The translations under genes and the position numbers were made by a program. The notes beneath the pieces are model-generated. The model was not told the origin of the DNA, did not search any database, and was given only the letters and a program-made list of their open reading frames with translations. Shown piece by piece: positions 1 to 11,050 of a DNA stretch of 64,000 bases. This DNA is from Riptortus pedestris. Its lineage: Eukaryota > Arthropoda > Insecta > Hemiptera > Alydidae. The first letter of the stretch is position 1. The number at the start of each line of letters is the position of its first letter. The DNA lies in the NCBI GenBank assembly GCA_019009955.1, contig CM032228.1, positions 66,822,501 to 66,886,500 on the forward strand. The letters run 5' to 3'.

Positions 1-21
1 TTCTACTCATCGGTTTCATTT

Positions 22-571
22 AGCAGATTTCCCTTACTCATGACGCTATTTTCGAAAAATTTCCTCAAATGTCCATCGATCCTACTCAGGAGATGACGAA
101 AATGAAGTCCGTTCAAAACTATATATATATATATTTGCTGTTAACACTCTAGCGGTCGCAATATTTGTTTAATCGCTACCGAAGTCGGTATTTAATCGTT
201 TTATATAAAAAGAAAGACCAAGTTCGTTAACGGCTGAAATCGGACCAGTGGGGGGAGGGGAATTTCGAAAATTCAAAATATCTCCGTTACTATACGTCGG
301 ATCGAAAATTTGAATAGAACCAATCTTATTGCAAATTACATTTACTATAAATATTGTTATATACATTTATTCTGTATCTTGAATATTATCCAAGATATTT
401 GCATTTTTATTAACAGTAATGGACGAGCTATGGTCGCTGCTATTCGTTTCCGACGAAAGCTAGTTCGGCCGTTTCCGTAACTGTTCGGCACTCGTATGAA
501 GATTTCTCTGTTGTTTAACTTTACGTGGGAAATCTGCTTAGTTTACGCAGCCCCTGCGTGACGGACTTTTT
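22..571 (+). mobile_element. HINE-B copy, near full length (short subtype)
   Basis: Begins AGCAGATTTCCC at 22 and ends with the hairpin ACGCAGCCCCTGCGT and GACGGACTTTTT at about 571. It has a short TA tract at 120-136, followed by the conserved block around CTCTAGCGGTCGCAA. The GGGAAATCTGCTTAG inverse of the start lies just before the terminal hairpin. There is no coding capacity. The palindrome after the start is shortened here (TTAAGGGAAATCAGC is missing). Assignment to a Helentron-associated non-autonomous element is by structure only. Confidence 0.75.
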
Positions 572-627
572 AAAATAGAAATAGAGAATATGTGGTAAGA
601 TGAGATCACAAATGTGTTATAGCAGCA

Positions 628-680
628 CGTTGGAAATCTGCTTAATTAACACAGCCCTTGCATGGCGGACCTTTTTCATT
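628..680 (+). mobile_element. HINE-B 3' end fragment
   Basis: Only the last about 50 bp of a second, more diverged copy: a GGAAATCTGCTTAA-like block, the degenerate hairpin and GGCGGACCTTTT. It lies about 55 bp after the end of the first copy. Confidence 0.55.
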
Positions 681-1439
681 AGTAATTAGTTTCGGTTGAA
701 GATGTGTTAGTTACACCTATGGTGGTCACTCACAAACATTTAAAATTGTAGCTTTACTATGCTAGTACAAACAGAGGTTAGCTGGGCTGGGAGAATTTAT
801 TTCTTCCCACTTTTTTCTCTTTCTCGCCGACTAAATCTTAAAACTAATGACGTGGAGTAAATTACCAACGCGGAGTAAGGATCGGTGAGTTCATTAAATT
901 TCCAGGAATACGCCGGCTTAAACGTGGAAGGGGCTCGGGGGGAGGTGACGACACTAAAGGGAAGTAAGGCTTAATGACGATGTGGTGGGAGCCTAGAGCC
1001 GAGTAGGGACTCAAGCACCGACTCGAGTGGGTACTCAAGTACGACTCTCTGCTCACAGCTACCGACAACCTTGGAATTGTCATACCGAGAACTCTTCATG
1101 GCTCCCAACCCCTTCCCAATGCCCCAAATACACACACAGCTTATAATGATATCTTGACATATATTGAATATCATGTAAGACCTGTAAGTCTTGACAAATA
1201 ATTGTATACAACAGTAATATAAAGCTTCAGGAAAGAACGACCAGGTGCCGGATAGTGTCTATTCTTCAACCAATTTAATACATTATATCGACAGTGAGAG
1301 ATATTTTTAAGGGTTGTCAGAGAAAAATAAACACTGGAAGAAGGACTACGTGTTCCCTCCAGGTTATCCAAACAGAGGAATGAGCTACCGTAGAAAACGT
1401 TATCGGTATTATATATTATAATAAATCTTCTTCTTTACT
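681..1439. other. No recognisable gene or repeat
   Basis: Unique-looking sequence of mixed composition. Short open frames of up to 73 codons exist on the minus strand but show no motif or codon structure I recognise. Confidence 0.4.
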
Positions 1440-1588
1440 AACAGAGATATTCATTCAACACATTGGAAATAAGCACATACAAAAACTCATGGACAAACAC
1501 AACATAAAAAAATACTTCAGATTTGTAGATGAAATTTTTTGCATTACCGAAACAGACGACTTTAACAAGATCCTAACAGACCTCAAAA
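1440..1588 (+). pseudogene. Penelope-like reverse transcriptase fragment
   Basis: The plus strand encodes a short open stretch with the motif YFRFVDEIFCIT, matching the palm-domain active-site neighbourhood of Penelope-like reverse transcriptases (usually RYVDDIF). The following DDFNKILTDL fits the helix after it. Homology is lost at 1589, where a HINE-B end begins, so the ORF is cut by that insertion. Upstream is frame-broken. Family assignment rests on this one motif, so a non-LTR RT is possible but less likely. Confidence 0.55.
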
Positions 1589-1775
1589 AGTCCGGCACGC
1601 AGGGGCTAGGTTAACGAAGCAGATTTCCCACGTGCGCCATTTGCATTTATCTCAAAACTTAAAAGTTCAATGAGAACAATATTTGGTAATTAAGCTTCAA
1701 ATAAAGTGCATCATAACATAATAGAATATTGTTAATTTGAAATGAGTAGGAGTGGGGCTTTTAAATTTGTTGGTT
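1584..1775 (-). mobile_element. HINE-B 3'-end fragment (long subtype)
   Basis: Reads AGTCCGGCACGCAGGGGCT from the A-run at the end of the Penelope fragment, then AAGCAGATTTCCCACGTG and the long-subtype interior (TTAAAAGTTCAATGAGAACA, ATGAGTAGGAGTGGGG). The rest of the element is missing. Confidence 0.65.
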
Positions 1776-1839
1776 GACTATTTTTTAATTTTTTGTTATA
1801 CCATGCTATATCTGTTATTTCTTAAGGTTTTTGTTTTGT

Positions 1840-1890
1840 CAGTTGGCACTGATGATGGTGATTGGCCTCTGAAAATGCACTCTGCGTATA
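1840..1890 (+). other. Hammerhead-like motif, possible Penelope terminal relic
   Basis: CACTGATGATGGTGATTGG followed by CTCTGAAAATGC has the order CTGATGA, variable stem, GAAA seen in hammerhead ribozymes of Penelope-like element ends. The stem pairing is weak, so this is tentative. Confidence 0.25.
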
Positions 1891-2159
1891 TTAAAGTACT
1901 TGCAGAGAACAAAACGTTTTTATTGATCCTGAACATTAAGTTAAGTAAATTCTTGGGAAGGAAGAATGCTTTACCATCGTTATGTATTATGTTTAGTGAT
2001 AGGATCGTTAATTGAAATACCAAGCGTTCACTCTGTGCAGAAAAAGATAACTGATCTAGTTCAGTCAAATCTCCATAATGATCAAGTAAAGTACTATACT
2101 TCCCCAAGTTATACCAAATGAACAGTTCATCTTAGATAATTACTGTTAGTGGCTTACTT

Positions 2160-2360
2160 GCCAAACTTGTTATTTAAACGTTTTTGTAAAAATGAAGATC
2201 AAGTTGGTTAACGGCTAAAATCGGACAAGTGGAAGGGGATGGGGGTTAGAGGGGGAATTTTGATAATTATATATACCCCTGTTATTATGCTTCGGATCAA
2301 AACAGTGAATAGAACCAATCTTATTGCAGATAATGATTTATAAATTAGGAACATGAATTT
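2160..2360 (+). mobile_element. HINE-B internal fragment
   Basis: Contains the internal blocks AAGATCAAGTTGGTTAACGG, the G-rich stretch, TCGGATCAAAACAG and ACCAATCTTATTGCA in HINE-B order, without either terminus. Confidence 0.6.
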
Positions 2361-2399
2361 TTGATTAAAATCATTTTAATTTGTCTATTCGACTTTTTA

Positions 2400-3003
2400 T
2401 TATTTATGTCATACCAATGACTTAGCGCTTTCGATGCGAGGGCACCCTCTTCAAGCCTGTCTAAAGTCGTACTGAGTGTCCGTTTATTTGTCAGTTGTAT
2501 ATATATGTCCTGTTATCCGTCGTAGTTTGTAATTTGATCTAACCTTTAGTTGATATACCATTTATGTCATACATTTTAACTGTAAATTTTCATTTTTTTT
2601 ATTTATTTATTTTGCCTATTTATTTAATTTGTGTACACATACTATTCATATAATTTTAATTTTAATCTGTAAAAATATTTTTCTTCATATATTAGTCGTA
2701 AATATTCACTGGGGCACGAATTTGTATTTTTTCTTAAAGTTTTATGTTCAAATTCTAATATTTGTCATTCAATATGTACATATATTTCTTATTTTAATTT
2801 AATGACATCTTGTAGGACGTTGTTATTGGTTAATGTTTGCCAGCAGGGCACTGATGATGGAGAGTGTGCTCTAAAAGCGCTCTCTCTCAAAGAATAAAAA
2901 ACTTTGAAGGGATTCCTTCACCATGCAGCACCTCAAAAAGGGAATTTGGTTCAATACATTGAATCGGAGATATCGAATGTTACTATCAAACAAAATCATT
3001 TAA
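2400..3003. other. AT-rich spacer with Penelope-end-like motif
   Basis: Very AT-rich with no ORF of note. At 2848-2890 CTGATGATGGAGAGTGTGCT with a TCTAAAAGCGCTC tail resembles the hammerhead-like motif at 1840 and may be another retroelement end. Nothing else is recognised. Confidence 0.3.
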
Positions 3004-3484
3004 AAGTCCGTCACGCAAGGGCTGCGTAAACTAAGCAGATTTCCCAGGTAAAGTTATACAATAGAGAAATCTCCATACGAGTGCCGAAAAGTTACGGAAA
3101 CGGCCGAACTAGCTTTCTGCGGGAACTATTAGAATCGACCATAGCTCCTCCGTTACACTTAATAAAAATGCAAATATCTCGGTTAATATACAGGACAGAG
3201 AATAAATATATATAACAATATTTATAGTAAATTTAATTTGCAAAAAGATTGGTTTTATACAATTTTTCGATCCGACGTATAGTATCGGAGATATTTTGCA
3301 TTTTCGAATATCCCCCTCTAAGCCCCCCTCCCACTGGGCCGATGTCAGCCATTAACGAACTAGAACTTCCTTCTATACATAAAACTATTAAATACCGAGT
3401 TTGGTGAAGATTAACTAAAAATTGCGACCACTAGAGTGTTAACAGATATATGTATATATATATATATATATATATCTATATATA

Positions 3485-4556
3485 TATAAAATTGTAACCT
3501 CTGTCTGTACATTGATTTTTTTCGCGAAATTTCACGATAACTTTTCGTTTCACATGTCATAGACACCATGACTGCATTTTGTTTCTTTGGTGTCTGTTTG
3601 TTTGTTTGTTTGTTTATTTGTTTGTTTGTTTGTTACCTTTTCACGCATAAACGGCTGAACAGAATTTTATGAAACTTGGTACATATATTACTACTGTTCC
3701 AACTTAGACTTTTGGCTATATTGATATTCTCAGAGACGAACAGGAGTTGGGGTTTAAAGAAAAATCGCGATATTTCGTTTCCTATTGGTGCACATAACAA
3801 AAGTTGTTTATTTTGATATTTAGAGTAACTTTTGTTATATACACTTTTGTCGTATATCGAAGTTTAAATGCGTTATACGCTAAAAATTATAGCGGGAGTC
3901 AACAATATTATTTGCCGAAAAAGACTCAACCGAACTAAATAAAACTCGGTATGTGTATTATCAGTGAGGCCTTTATTATAATAAGCCATACCAACATTTC
4001 TATGGACGGGCAGGAGTGGGGGTTATAAGGAAGCCTGAAAATAAAAATAGCGATATTTCGTTTCCTATTGGTTTTTTCGCAAATATAAACATAACAAAAG
4101 TTGTTTATTTTGTTATTTGGAGTAACTTTTGTTATATACACTTTGGTCGTATACCTAAGTATAAATGAGTTATACGTTAAAACTTTAGCGGGCACTAACG
4201 GCTGAACCGAACTTAACAAAACTCGGTATGTCAATTAGCATTAATTCTTCCATGATTATAAGTTATATTAAAATTTTTAGGTTCGAACGGGAGGGGGGTT
4301 ATAAGGGAGGCCTGAAATAAAAATTCACCATATTTACATGTATAAGAGACGGGAAATATAAAAATATCGAAGACAGTGAAGCCTTATCGAAAAAATAATT
4401 CTATTATTAGCAAATCCACGGGAAAGACGGGTATCAATCCTAAACACTGGGACGGGTAAATGGTCAAAAATATTGTGCCAATGTAATGCATGCTAAAAAA
4501 TAACATCACCATTCAGCCTCAAATGATGCCCGGGCGAAGCCGGGTATCTGAGCTAG
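3485..4556 (+). mobile_element. HINE-A copy 1 (nested)
   Basis: Starts at the TA tract with AAAATTGTAACCTCTGTCTG and carries a TTTG microsatellite (about 3595-3635), then AAACGGCTGAACAGAATTTT and about 300-bp subrepeats with GATATTTCGTTTCCTATTGG. It ends CCCGGGCGAAGCCGGGTATC then GAGCTAG at 4556. The hairpin before CTAG is typical of Helitron 3' ends. No ORF. Confidence 0.75.
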
Positions 4557-4559
4557 TAT

Positions 4560-6144
4560 ATATATAAAATTGTAACCTCTGTCTGTACATTGATTTTTTT
4601 TCGCGAATATATCACGATAACTTTTCGTTTCCACATCTCATAGACACCATAACTGCATTTTGTTTCTTTGGTGTCTGTTGTTTGTTTGTTTGTTTGTTTG
4701 TTTGTTACTTTTTCACGCATCAAACGGCTGAACCGAATTTTATGAAACTTGGTATGTTGTATTACTAATACGCCAACTTAGACTTTAGGCTATGTTATTA
4801 CGAGTATTCTCTGAGACGAACAGGAGTGGGGTTATAAGGGAGGCCTGAAATTAAAAATTGCGATATTTCGTTTCCTATGGCATTTCATTGGCAAATATGC
4901 ACATAACAAAAGTTGTTTATTTTGTTATTTAGAGTAACTTTTGTTATATACACTTTTGTCGTATACCTAAGTATAAAGGCGTTATACGCTAAATATGATA
5001 GCGGAAGTCAACAATTTTATTTGGCACAAAAGACTCAACCGAACTAAACCAAACTCGGTATGTGAATTAGCACTAACGTCTTCCTTATAATAAGCCATTC
5101 TAACATTTCTAGGGACGGGCAGGAGTGGGGGTTATAAGGGAGGCCTGAAATTAAAAATAGTGATATTTCGTTTCCTATTGGAGTTTTGGCAAATATGCAC
5201 ATAACAAAAGTTGTTTATTTTGAGAAACTTTTGTCATATACACTTTTGTCGCATACCTAATTATAAAAGCGTTATACGCCAAAAAGTGATAGCAGAAGTC
5301 AACAATTTTATTTGGCACAAAAGACTCAACCGAACTAAACCAAACTCGGTATGTGAATTAGCACTAACGTCTTCCTTATAATAAGCCATTCTAACATTTC
5401 TATGGACGGGCAGGAGTGGGGGTTATAAGGGAGGCCTGAAATTAAAAATAGTGATATTTCGTTTCCTATTGGGGTTTTGGCAAATATGCACATAACAAAA
5501 GTTGTTTATTTTGTTATTTAGAGAAACTTTTGTCGTATACACTTTTGTCGTATACCTAATTATAAAGGCGTTATACGGCAAAAAGTGATAGCAGAAGTCA
5601 ACAATTTTATTTGGCACAAAAGACTCAACCGAACTAAACCAAACTCGGTATGTGAATTAGCACTAACGTCTTCCTTAGAATAAGCCATACTAACATTTCT
5701 AGGGACGGGCAGGAGTGGGGGTTATAAGGGAGGCCTGAAATTAAAAATAGTGATATTTCGTTTCCTATTGGGGTTTCGGCAAATATGTACATAACAAAAG
5801 TTGTTTATTTTATTATTTAGTGATATTTGCTCAACAATTCTTTGGAACTACAAGGTACCTCACCGGGTAAAACTAATTCAAATGTATGTTAATATTTTGT
5901 GCTTAATAATTCAAATCTATGCATAATGCACAGGAAACAGGAAATATGACAAAATGGAGAACAGTGAAGTCTTACATAAAAAAATAATTTTATTATTAAC
6001 AAATCCACAGAAACGACGGGTATTTAAACTAAACACTGGGAAGGGTAAATTTCAAAATATTGTGCAAAGTAAAGCCTTGCCAAAAAAATACCATCACCAT
6101 TCAGCCTCAAATGAATTCCCGAGCGAAGCCGGGTATCTGAGCTA

Positions 6145-6145
<1 letters not shown>
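4560..6145 (+). mobile_element. HINE-A copy 2 (nested, tandem)
   Basis: Begins a few TA repeats after the CTAG of copy 1 and ends GAGCGAAGCCGGGTATCTGA then GCTAG at 6145. It has about four internal subrepeats of roughly 300 bp (starts near 4810, 5100, 5400 and 5700), more than copy 1. The third base of the hairpin stem is changed to A in this copy. Confidence 0.75.
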
Positions 6146-6206
<61 letters not shown>

Positions 6207-6340
6207 TTGAACGGACCTCATTTTCGTCATCTCCTGGGTAGGATCGATGGACATTTGAAATTTTTGTTCGAAAATCGCGTCATGAGTACGACCTCAATAG
6301 CTGATTCCCCTTAAGGGAAATCTGCTAAAAAGTCTAGCTA

Positions 6341-6654
6341 ACTGTTTCGTATATTTAGTTTAAACGGGTCATGTAGCGTATAAAATAGACTTACTTCTTT
6401 AAAAGTGCCTATTTTAGTCGTCCATGAATAAATTCAAAACCGTTTATTGAAGTTTACACCGTGTTGTCGGTACAAAATCAATGAAGGGTTATTGTGGCGT
6501 TAAGAGGTTTATACGTTCGCGGGGACTTAGCTAGGTTTGAGTCAATCTGGAGAGGGACTCAAGAGGTTCTTGAGCTTCCACTTGTCGTCAGGACAATTAA
6601 CAGGCATCGTCCTTCTCATCTCAGTCAGTATTAATACACAGTGGAGTCCACGAA
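6341..6654. other. No recognisable gene
   Basis: Unique-looking sequence. A plus-strand open frame runs 6537-6746 but has no recognisable motif, and its end overlaps a degenerate HINE-B fragment. Confidence 0.35.
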
Positions 6655-6845
6655 GAAAAAAAGTACGTAAATTAGGCAGATTTCCCAAGTGCGGGTATAA
6701 AAAACGTGTGATATCACCTCACCACATATTCTGTATTTCCACATAAAAAAAAAAAAAAAAAAAAACTGAGATATTTTGAATTTTCTATTCCCCTCTCACT
6801 ACACCCCCCCCTTCTGAGCCCGATTTCACCCATTACTCATTATGC
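6655..6845 (-). mobile_element. Degenerate HINE-B fragments
   Basis: AGTACGTAAATTAGGCAGAT followed by TTCCCAAGTG resembles the HINE-B right end. After a run of about 20 A, GATATTTTGAATTTTC and GCCCGATTTCACCCATTA match its interior. Badly decayed. Confidence 0.45.
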
Positions 6846-6885
6846 TTCTTATTCTGGACCCAATATTATTTATATATTCTTCAAA

Positions 6886-7216
6886 TTTTATTGCTAGGGT
6901 CTCCAATAAAAAACATTTTTTCGTTTACCTTTTACATTACGTTGCGAAAAATATAAAAAGGGCAGTAAACAAAAAAACAAAAAAAAAACAGAAATTAAAT
7001 ATCTCAAACATATATTCTATAACATTTTATCTTTTATTAATCGATTTTAAATTATGACGCGAAATAATCGAGTACAAGATTGACTTGTAAATAATCAATT
7101 TGTAGTCAGATGAGTTAACCTACATCGGGAACCTTTCAATATCTTCTGCTTCCTCTGAGAGGACAGTCGCAACGTAATGTTTACGTAACGCTTTTTGGAG
7201 ACCCTAGCCATAAAAT
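6886..7216. mobile_element. Foldback/MITE candidate with long inverted repeats
   Basis: 6886-6952 (ATTGCTAGGGTCTCCAATAA to ACATTACGTTGCG) is an imperfect inverted repeat of 7165-7216 (CGCAACGTAATG to GGAGACCCTAGCCATAAAA). The loop of about 210 bp is AT-rich and non-coding. If the ends are GGGTCTCCAA/TTGGAGACCC they are bounded by TA on both sides (6895-6896, 7205-7206), as for Tc1/mariner MITEs. Similarity continues weakly outward, so the exact ends are uncertain. Confidence 0.5.
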
Positions 7217-7364
7217 TGGAAGAGTACTTATTATGGTAATTAGTGTAGGATGAAACAGTTAAATATCGATTATTGTGTGGAACAAATAAACATTATTGAG
7301 TTAAGATCGAATAATCTTAAATTATGAAGGCATAGCACAGCAACGTCTTTTCCAGTACCTCATC

Positions 7365-7771
7365 TAGTAAATAAAAACAATATTCGGAAATTAAGCTTCA
7401 AATAAAATGGTTCATTATACAACTAAGTATTGTTTATGTGACATGAGTAGAAGTGGGGTTTACTGAATGCTAAAAACTAAAAAATCCAAATATATCGTTT
7501 AATATTGAAGATAGAGAATACATCTGTATAACAATATTTATAGTAAATGTCATTTGCAATAAGATTGATTCAATACAATTGTTCGATCCAACGTATGACA
7601 ACGGAGACATTTTGCATTTTCAAAATTCCTCCCTTTAAACCCACTCCACACATTGATCCAATTTCAGCCATTAACAAACTTGACGTTTAGTTTTGCATGA
7701 AACGCATATATCGAGTTTGGTAAAGATCAAACAAACATTACAACCGCTAGAGCTTATATCGACAATTATAT
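7365..7771 (-). mobile_element. HINE-B right half, interrupted by a gypsy element
   Basis: Contains AATAAGATTGATTCAATACA, TTCGATCCAACGTATGACAA, GCCATTAACAAACTTGA and ACCGCTAGAGC in HINE-B order on the minus strand. It breaks at 7771, where the LTR starts. The matching left half is at 12048-12172. Confidence 0.65.
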
Positions 7772-8322
7772 TGTTACGTTTTTGTATTACCAATAATTAT
7801 TCTAATAATATTTTTACTTTTTCAAATACTCGCAAGTTTCACAGTTTTTATCACTGCAAAATTTATTTCACAATGCACAATAAACTTGGTGATTATTCTT
7901 AATTACTACTCACAGTATACACTGATAGCGTTACTGTTCTTCAATGAGTCACAGTCCAATAATTCACTGAAATTCACAGAAAGACGGCACTGCACTGTCC
8001 TTTACTTCGCGGCACTTCACTGTCCTTTACTTCGCGGCACTGCACTGTCCTTTACTTCGCGGCACTGCACTAAGTCGCACTGTAGCACTGATGTGACCAT
8101 CAAGATCGCTGAGCATAAACTGACTCACGGCTGGCCCGAGCTCCTTTTTATAGGGAGGCGGCATACATCAAAGGGGAATTGTCTAGTTCATTCGACGTCT
8201 GGCTGGAAGGTACTGGTCAGACCTAGAACATTCTTTCGGTCTCTTTGATCTACGTCACACTTTCCAAATACGCGACTCTCTCTCTCTCTGAAGGATTATT
8301 CATCTATTTAGTTTTCGCAACA
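7772..8322 (-). repeat. Ty3/gypsy 3' LTR
   Basis: About 551 bp, starting TGTTACG and ending CGCAACA on the plus strand, so it has the TG...CA ends expected of LTRs. It shares most of its length with 11382-12041 (for example ACTCGCAAGTTTCACAG and GGGAGGCGGCATACATCAAA). It holds three tandem copies of a roughly 24-bp unit around TGTCCTTTACTTCGCGGCAC (about 7995-8068). Orientation follows from the internal coding strand (minus). Confidence 0.8.
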
Positions 8323-8560
8323 CTGCCGCCCACTTAAGCCTTTTCGTCCCGAATAGGCTCAATATCGCCGTTGCCATACTTGGCTAGTCGCTCTAGGTGT
8401 ACCACTTTCCTTCCAGACCCCGGACTGTGGTATCCTTGCATCCTGCAGACAACGTCGCCCAATCTCTCGATCACTCTGCAAGGTCCACAATTTAGGCGAT
8501 AGTCCCCTCTTGCGTTGTGGGTTGAATAGCAGACCCATTCGTCCTTCCGTAAATTCCTCC
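8323..8560 (-). pseudogene. Ty3/gypsy pol fragment: integrase C-terminal (GPY/F) region
   Basis: Read on the minus strand it encodes FNPQRKRGLSPKL and, after a frame break, RVIERLGDVVCRMQ and KVVHLERLAKYG. This is the order seen at the C-terminus of gypsy integrases. The stop is followed by a purine-rich GTGGGCGGCAG directly before the LTR, which fits a polypurine tract. The reading frame is broken and the reverse transcriptase and RNase H that should lie upstream are not present. Confidence 0.65.
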
Positions 8561-9535
8561 GTATTCACTGCTCGACCACACACGCTACTCATCTGGTTAC
8601 TGGTCACTTTAATAGCGGTCCAATATTTTTTAATGACTGGGTCCGACCGGGCCGGAGTGTCCTTCCCGTTAGCCAGAACTACGTGTCCACTCTTACTGCG
8701 CCGTCGACGAGGCTCCCACCAGGTGGAGTTAACACGGGGGGGGGGGGGGGGGGAGGGGGGGGGGGGGGCTATAATTCGTACGATCAATGAATACGACACT
8801 GCCTCTTCCTACCTCGGCTAATTTGAGAGCTAATCCTATGTCAACTCTAGCGAGGTGCCGGGGGCAGAGGGGGGGGGGGGGGTGGGCCGACCTTTGATAG
8901 GACTGACGTTTTGCCTGGCCGCCTGAGAGACCTGGCGCTCATGCGTTGTTTTCGTCCCTCTTTCCTAAATGAACAATCATGAAGAGGGCTGTCTGTTCGA
9001 CGGTGACATATTTACTGGACGTCCGGCGTCGGTATCGTAGCTTCTTTGTTGGTCATGCTACTCCATGTTCCGACATACCAAGATGGTATTGCGGTGTTTC
9101 GCCAGATCCATAACTTGCTTACACCCATTCTGTCAGGTCAATACCGTGGGCTATCCATGAAGTACTACACCGAATGATCACTACCATTCCATTATGTCAT
9201 GCGACAACGATAAAAAGACATGATACAGTGCCTGATGTTGGAGATAGTCCCACTCTCATCTCCTGGCTCTTCCCGTATGTACTGTGGTCTGACTCCGCCA
9301 TGTGGCAGTTCCGCATTGCGTATCTAGTATCTCCAACGGTTCCACTGCCCCTTTTCCACAATCGGGCCGAATGATGGAGATGTGTCGACTCCCGTGCTAT
9401 CCATGGTGCATGCCCATGCTTCCTCCCGATTGATCAGTGCCACGAGCAGTCAAGGATTGCTGATTCTTCATTGTCGTATGAATTGGAAATGGAGATGGTT
9501 GGAGCCATCGGTTTTAGGAGCTAGTTCTTGCCGAC
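8561..9535 (-). pseudogene. Decayed gypsy internal region with poly-G runs
   Basis: Lies between gag-like and integrase-like parts of the element. No reading frame longer than about 145 codons and no convincing protease, RT or RNase H motif. Contains an almost pure G run at 8736-8768 (one A at 8754) and another at about 8869-8882. A complete gypsy needs about 2 kb more pol here, so the element is internally deleted. Confidence 0.5.
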
Positions 9536-11050
9536 CTCAGATGCGAGCTCGTTCTAACTTATAACAATTGGGCTCTTGAGACATTTCGAACGTCCAGTCG
9601 CCTGTTTGTTGTCCCATCCATGGCGAAAAATAGATCTCGATCCTTTTCCTTGGCGCTTTTACCAATCCTAGCGCTGAAATTGTGGCCGACCTCGCCGCTA
9701 GTTGAAAGCATTTAGCGCGCGATCTATTCATCTGCTATCCTCCAGTACTTGCTTGAAGCCACGATCCTTCTATTTCACACTCCTTGAGATATGGACGTTT
9801 GTTCCCCCGATAGTAGGTCCCTCCATGGTGTAAAAGAATCTCAACCCTTTCTCTTTGGTGCTTTCACAGTTTTCGCCGAAAATGGCCAACCATACCGCAG
9901 TTGAAGCTTTCGGCGCGTGCTCTATTCCTTTTGCTCCCATGGTAGATATCCGCTTGACCCCTGCATCTATGTCACGTCTTGACATGAGTGGGCGTCATTT
10001 TGAAATAATCAGCCTCAAGACGTCGCCCTTTGAAGTCATATGTGGTTTTGAAATGACATATAGCAGTCTCCTGTGTCTAGCGCAAAAAGTAGATTGTTTC
10101 AGCAAAGGGTGATTTTTGCGTAGCACACGCCGCGAGCATTTTAAACGTCTGGATCTCGTATACCATTCACAAATGCATCAATAGCTTGAACTGAACCAAG
10201 AAAGGATGATTTTCACCTGGGTAACGTGCAGCTGCACTAGACGTTTCGATTTTCCATGGCAAAATCATGTCGTCGTTCTCGTTCGGTTTCTGCACACCTC
10301 TGCCCCAAAGTTTCCTCCTGAAAAAGTTCTCGCTTCTTCTCAGCGCCCAACTTGCGCTGACAATGCCACCATAATTCGTCCATCATAATTATTCCTCCAA
10401 GCTGAAGGGTAAACTCTCCAGGATTTCCTGCAGCGGTTCCCTTCAGTGCCAAAATCAATTCAAAACCACATCACTTCATTATTCCATCCGTTTCTACTGG
10501 CCACCGTTTCAAATTGGAATTTAAAAACATTAAGTGGTACCATTACCGTCAAAAGTTGGGGTCTTTATCTTGTCTGGAATTTGTCTGAAATGAGGCCTCA
10601 CCGGACCCTCTCGAACATGTAGATTATCCATTTGGAATTGTAGCTCCCCCCCCCCCCCCCGTATTTTTCATTCGCCATCTATCTTTCTTTCCCTAGGTTG
10701 TGACACGTCCTCTTCAACCTTCTTCTGTGACCGCAAGAAATCCGCCGCAGAGAGTTTTTCCAGTCAAACTCGCTGACTCTCTGCTCTATAGCTTACACTC
10801 TGTTGCTGCTCCAATACCTCTGACACTTTCATGGAGTTTTTGGTTAGTTGATCTAGAAGCTTCCTGAAATTTCTCTTTCTTGCCTCTCATTGAGTTCTGG
10901 AAAACTTCCTGGGAATTCTTGTCTAACTTCCGCAAATTTCTACTGTTGCTTTAGAAAGCTTACCTGGAATTTTTCTTCTAGTCTCTCGCAATTAAACTCT
11001 AGAAGTTTCCTGAAATTCCTGTCGACTTCCACAAAGATTTTCTCGCTGTG
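9536..11050 (-). pseudogene. Ty3/gypsy gag remains with zinc-knuckle-like blocks
   Basis: On the minus strand about 10550-10240 encodes a capsid-like stretch (PTFDG, FKFQFETVASRNGWN, LALKGTAAGNPGEF, LGAEKKRELFQEE) across several frame breaks. At about 9900 the frame reads SFNCGMVGHFRRK, a CCHC knuckle whose first Cys is Ser and whose last Cys is lost to a frame change. At about 9690 a second block gives CGEVGHNFS. So gag carried at least one, probably duplicated, zinc knuckle for RNA packaging. All parts are frame-broken and non-functional. Confidence 0.6.

Larger units (their letters stand above)
3004..6326 (-). mobile_element. HINE-B copy split by two nested HINE-A elements
   Basis: The right half (3004-3450, from AGTCCGTCACGCAAGGGCTG to the TA tract) and the left half (6204-6326, GTTTTGAACGGACCTC to TTAAGGGAAATCTGCT) are in the same minus orientation and together make one element. 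The TA tract that should join them instead holds two HINE-A copies in direct tandem (about 3485-4556 and 4560-6145) plus leftover TA repeats on both sides. So the HINE-A copies arrived after the HINE-B. Confidence 0.75.

Noticed and set aside
1752..2107. Overlapping open frames on both strands (87 and 103 codons)
   Set aside because: No recognisable motif, both strands open by chance, and no splice-supported continuation.
3935..4234. 99-codon frame and similar ones at 5423, 34785, 40103 and 40929
   Set aside because: They recur because they are translations of the HINE-A subrepeat. Frame and length differ between copies, with no sign of selection for coding.
6024..6254. Small frames with Ile-Tyr repeats here and at other TA tracts (for example 29015-29230, 48087-48366)
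   Set aside because: Translations of TA microsatellites inside HINE-B elements.
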